Part shown: positions 60,601 to 64,000 of the stretch, piece by piece | How positions within the stretch are numbered: position 1 is the stretch's first letter | How the letters are laid out: the number at the start of each line of letters is the position of its first letter | Assembly (NCBI GenBank): GCA_027625915.1 | Contig: JANTQA010000029.1 | Coordinates: 9,982,001 to 10,046,000 of the forward strand | DNA length: 64,000 nt | Direction: 5' to 3' | Origin: Anaeramoeba flamelloides | Taxonomy: Eukaryota; Metamonada; Anaeramoebidae | Translations under genes and position numbers: made by a program | Notes under the pieces: generated by a model | Seen by the model: only the letters and a program-made list of their open reading frames with translations | Database searches by the model: none | What the model was told of the DNA's origin: nothing

Positions 60601-63600
60601 AATTCATTCAATTTCCAACCTTTTATGGGAAAAATAATCGACTTTTTTCTTTGTTGTCTATTGAACAAATAATTGAGTGACTTGTTCCAAATTAATTTTC
60701 CAATGTCGTAAATCCTTGAGCGCGGAAAACCTTATATATTTATGAGATTAAAAATTCGAACAATAAATTGGTTAAAATCTTCTAAAATAACTTTAAATTA
60801 CATTTTTAAAGTGGAATTTAATAGTAAAATACTTCTTATTTTACCCAAATAGAATTCAAAAAAAGAAGATCAGAAAATTTGCCGAATTTTACCTATTAAC
60901 TAAAGGATTTCCCAAAATATTTCCACAGTGTCTGCAATACTATTCTAAACTTTTTTCTGAAACAATCACTTTCTTATCAGTAGTTGTCAGGAATTATATA
61001 CTTTTATCTGTACAAACAAAATGTTTGAGATAATATATATATATATATATATAAATATATAAGGTATTTCCAAAAAAGTGGGGCATTTTTTTTTACATTT
61101 CATAAAAAATAGTCTTTGTTAGTGGTAGTATTCATTAATTGATGATACCAAATTAAGTTTAATATTAATACCAATTGAATAAATGGCTAAGGTATTTATT
61201 TTAAAATAAGTTGGATGAAATATTTTCAAAAAATGAAAAAAAAAAATAATCCCACCTTTTTTTGGTGAAAACAATGTACGACCAATTTTTCTAAAAAACT
61301 GTAAATATGGAAAGGTTACAAATGATTTTTTAAACAATAAAATACAGTTTATGTTTTTAATTCTATTTGAAATTTGTTGTGATTAAAAAAGTTATGAAAA
61401 CGGGTTTTTCAAACAAAAAGAAAATAATAAACACCAATTTTAGCACCTAAAAAATATCAGATAAAATCGAGATCAGAAAATTTAATATCTTTTATTTAAG
61501 TAATACAATAGTAAGAAACAAATTGAAATATTATCAAGAATCGATAAATGGTAGTTAATGATTTTGGATGTTTAAATGCTTTTTTATAGATTGAGTTTAA
61601 AAGCTATATTTTAAAATAAATTTGCCCCACTTTATTGGAAATAGCTTAGCTTTTTTATAAATATATAATTATTTATTTTGAGTGGTAAACTATTTTTCAC
61701 TCAAAGGTTCACTGTTGTAATGGGTATAATACATGTGTTTAAAGGGTTTGTATAGATATTAGAAGAAAAATTTTATTTTGAAATTTTCAAAATTGATATC
61801 ATTTTTTCACATTTCTATTTTAAATTTTTACACATTTTTGTTTTTTTTTTTTCGATTTTTTTTAAAAAACTTCCCTAAGTTGCAAAATTTTTTTTTATTG
61901 CAAGATCAATAGTCATTTGGTAAAAATATGTTATTCTAAGGTTATTGAAACCATGTAAAGATTGTTGAGAAATCATATTGATTTCTATTGCAATTCAATT
62001 CGATCTTTGATCTTGATATTTGTTTAATAAATGTGAAAAATTTTCACTTCATTTTCATTTCCTTTTTCAAATAGAGACCACAAATACCAACAAACTTGGT
62101 TTTGGGGCTTGATTTCTAAAAGAAAAGTATGGAAAATGAAGTGAAAAATGTTTCCTATTTATTATTCAAATACCAGTAGAAGTTCAAAAAGAACATTGCT
62201 GTTTTTCTCACTATTCCTAAGAATTTGAGTCTTTCAATTTTTAAGAAAATTTATTGATTGATTAGTTTTCTTTCAGACATATATCAACAATTCATTGATG
62301 TGTATTATTCTGTTTATTTCTTATTTGTTCTTCAAAGGTCAATTATATAAAATTATTTATATTTGAAAAAAACTTTTTACCCCTTTGACTGAAACAGAGT
62401 TTATAATATAAATAACGAAAGAATTGTAAAGATTTCAATTAGTTATTAATTTTAATATAGTATTTATAAAGATTATTAATTTTAATATATGATTGCTTTT
62501 TTCTTCAAATATATAATTGTAATTTTTCCAAAAATTTGAATTGGAGTTTATTTCAATCCAGATTTATTTTTATATTTTTAAATTTTTGATCTTTTTTTTA
62601 TCACATTTTATTTTGATATGTTTTTTTTTTTAAATTTCCTATAAATTCAAGTGTAAAAAATTAAAAAAAATAAAAATATTTATTAAAATGTAAATCTAAT
62701 TTTTTTTTTTTTTGGAAAATTCTCATTTTTCAATTACAATTAATTACAATTCTTTATATATATATATATATATTATTATTATCTTTTCCATTTTTCTAAA
62801 AAATTTAAAATTAAACTTTTTAATCTCCTTAAAAATAAAAATAAAAAAAAAAAAAAAACAGATTCATCTAATAATAGAATTGAAAAATGTCCAATTCATC
62901 AAAACAATAAACTTTCCAGATATTGTAAAACTTGTCAAAAATTAATTTGTGACAAATCCGTCTTTGATCATTCAAATCACGATACAATTGCATTTGATCA
63001 GCCAATCGATTTTTATAAAGAATTAATCAGTGAACAAAAAAAAAATCACTCAAAATCATTTTAAAAAAATCAATGAAAAATTTGAAGAATTAAATAATTC
63101 TGAAAAGGATATGAAATCAAAAAAAGAAAAAATTATAAAAGAAATATCAGAATTTTATTTGAATCAAAAAAAGTTATTAGATTTACTTGAACAAAATGAA
63201 ATAAAATTAGCCAAGGATTTTTTTGAACAAATTTCAACAATTATGAAAATTGAAAAACAAACATTCATGAATTCAAAATATTCAACAGAAACTTTAATTA
63301 ATAAATTTAACAAATTAGAAAGCACTATAAACCAATCAAATTCATTTGGATTTTTTAAATTATATTCTCAAATTGAATTGACCAAAAGTTTGAATTTTCA
63401 ATCTTTTTGTGAATTTTTTTTTTTTTTTCAATTTTTTTTTAATTCTCTAATTTATCTTTTTTTTAGATTTCTTTAAATTTTTTTTTCAATATTTCAATGA
63501 GTACCAATCCTTTTTAATTTCATTTTTTTTTTAATTCAAAATTTATTTTTTATTAAATAATAGCCAACGAAAAACCAAATTCAGAATTCCCAAGATTATG

Positions 63601-64000
63601 TAATGAACATAAAAATAAACCATTTCAATATTTTTGCATTGATCATGAACAATTATTATGTGTTGATTGTCAAAATCTTAATCATCGAAATTGTAATCAA
63701 GTAGTAAATCTCAAAGAAGCATATGAAAAATCCAAAATGAATTGGAAGAATTATTCAAGGAAATAAATACAATCAATGAGAAGAAATTAGAATTTGTTCA
63801 AAAAATTCAAAATGAAAAATTGAATTCCTTAAATGAAAAACAAATAAATCTCAAAATGGTCAAAAAAAATTATCAAAAATTAAATGAATTAACACAATAT
63901 CAATTCAAGGAAATGAATGAAGAAATCACAATTCAACAAAATGAAAAATATTTGAAATTAAATAAGCAATCAAATAAAATCCAAAAAGAAATTGATGAAT
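51692..64000 (+). CDS. multi-B-box zinc-finger protein, three exons, runs off the right edge
   Basis: Exon 1 (51692-51905) starts at ATG and encodes one B-box-like finger: CDVCLEENKKV, YCQDCEENQCERCD, then His pairs, ending RTDPKP. Exon 2 (62862 to about 63387) opens after AAAACAG in the matching phase with a second B-box (KCPIHQNNKLSRYCKTCQ, LICD, DHSNHD) and a coiled coil. Exon 3 (from 63564, after AATAATAG) has a third B-box (LCNEHKNKPFQYFC, LLCVDC, NHRNC) and a further coiled coil past 64000. The exon 2 donor is either GTTTGA (63388) or GTGAAT (near 63410); both keep phase. Two single-base frame breaks occur: one A too many in A10 (63036-63045) and one too few in A5 (63726-63730). B-box plus coiled coil suggests a TRIM-like scaffold without a visible RING. 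The link from exon 1 to exon 2 rests on phase, order and domain logic; exon 1 could instead be a separate gene. Confidence 0.6.
52549..52827 (-). other. small basic ORF of unknown status
   Basis: An ATG-started minus-strand frame of 92 codons, rich in Lys, Arg, Gln and Asn with several Trp and Cys (NWGFCL, KCCWEL, LCWNYI). Sequence complexity is higher than the surrounding DNA, but the plus strand is also partly open here. No domain is recognised. It could be a fragment of an old gene. Confidence 0.2.
55110..55551 (+). pseudogene. coding-like island, possibly a decayed gene of unknown family
   Basis: Frame 55110-55355 (HLRFTIASKNLLKQLSIRV, then a Lys/Arg/Glu tract) overlaps a frame from ATG 55330 that reads ELKDKMNTITFITLSPNERE, LFDLAISSLFKEPL, meets TAA at 55453-55455, and continues LIKANLVDTCFRSKHFLGVL to TAA 55549-55551. 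The opposite strand is also open for about 90 codons. Base composition is visibly less AT-rich than the flanks. Product unknown. Confidence 0.3.
56385..56705. other. GC-richer patch of unknown nature
   Basis: About 320 bases of mixed composition (GGATCCGCTCC, ACACCGTGGCGGC, GAACCCCGGCC) in otherwise AT-saturated DNA, between a T run (56361-56380) and another (56718-56729). The minus strand has GGGGTTCTATTCC, similar to a polymerase III B box, and a short open stretch TELEQNTSQFMERIRFL. It could be a non-coding RNA, a SINE-like piece or a relic coding exon. Confidence 0.3.
58735..59600 (+). repeat. H-family repeat, copy 1
   Basis: Matches 59745-60590 through its whole length and 12845-13780 in part: ATTGTTTTAATTTGGAAACA, GATGATATTGATGAGTTC, ACCAGAACAATC, GGAAGGAGAA, AAACAAACTAGATC, ATGCATGC. 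It has an empty TTAA at 58868-58871. Confidence 0.75.
59745..60590 (+). repeat. H-family repeat, copy 2
   Basis: The second unit of a head-to-tail pair with 58735-59600 at a shift of about 1020 bases. The empty TTAA site is 59892-59895. An ORF at 60184-60384 lies inside the repeat and is not conserved in the other copies. Confidence 0.75.
60700..61005 (+). repeat. G-family dispersed repeat, copy 3
   Basis: Best pair of 38270-38575: AGAAGATCAGAAAATTTGCC, TTTCCACAGTGT, CACTTTCTTATCAGTAGTTG, GGAATTATATACTT. Confidence 0.6.
61030..61051. repeat. AT dinucleotide microsatellite
   Basis: A run of about eleven AT/TA units followed by AAATATATAAGG. A simple repeat with no further significance seen. 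Confidence 0.85.
61685..62405 (+). repeat. dispersed duplication, copy 2, with MITE E at 62024-62175
   Basis: Pair of 30610-31325 in the same orientation. The included MITE ends TATTCAAATACCAG then TA and is better preserved than in copy 1. Confidence 0.75.

Larger units (their letters stand above)
51906..62861 (+). other. putative 11-kb intron 1 of the B-box gene
   Basis: 10,956 bases from GTTTGT to AAACAG. It includes a coding-like island (55110-55551), a GC-richer patch (56385-56705), two H-family repeat copies (58735-60590), a G-family copy, an AT microsatellite (61030-61051) and the second copy of the 700-bp duplication with its MITE. If exon 1 is a separate gene, this is intergenic DNA. 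Confidence 0.5.

Noticed and set aside
1-64000. CRISPR arrays, bacterial operons, rRNA genes or viral elements.
   Set aside because: Nothing of these types was seen; the repeats are dispersed inverted-repeat transposons and the genes are eukaryotic with spliceosomal introns.

Overview
The window is eukaryotic nuclear DNA from an extremely AT-rich protist. Intergenic DNA is dominated by A and T homopolymers, genes are split by GT-AG introns, TAA, TAG and TGA all behave as stops, and proteins carry Asn, Gln and Lys/Glu low-complexity tracts. The gene types (a RasGEF protein, a short PAS protein starting MGN, a multi-B-box protein) resemble from memory the amoeboid metamonad Anaeramoeba. That assignment is an inference; a Dictyostelium-like amoebozoan is less likely because of the very long introns.

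Layout: 1-246 is the C-terminal end of a COP9 signalosome subunit 6 (CSN6) gene. 247-6652 holds no gene. 6653-9962 is a RasGEF gene with two RasGEF_N-RasGEF modules in tandem, interrupted by one frame break in an A run. 9963-18940 is repeats. 18941-25578 is a three-exon PAS-domain gene whose first intron is 5.36 kb and packed with small inverted-repeat transposons. 25579-32665 is repeats, including a near-perfect fold-back element. 32666-33577 (minus) is an unknown charged protein. 33578-39410 is repeats, including a palindrome cluster at 36.8-38.05 kb. 39411-42812 (minus) is a two-exon secreted or surface protein of six bacterial-type beta-sandwich repeats. 44.9-50.6 kb holds a decayed hAT-like transposase gene that two 198-bp MITEs have entered, with four more copies of that MITE close by. 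51692 to the right edge is best read as one B-box zinc-finger gene with a first intron of about 11 kb, running off the window.

Gene density is low, about seven genes in 64 kb. The rest is explained largely by non-autonomous DNA transposons. One group is flanked by TA and has termini beginning CAG or CTG (Tc1/mariner-like habit). A second group is flanked by TTAA and has termini beginning GG (piggyBac-like habit). Nested copies, empty paralogous sites and frame restoration allow several target-site calls directly from the sequence. The host genes do not form an evident pathway. RasGEF, PAS and B-box proteins belong to signalling families, and the repeat protein is probably displayed at the cell surface.
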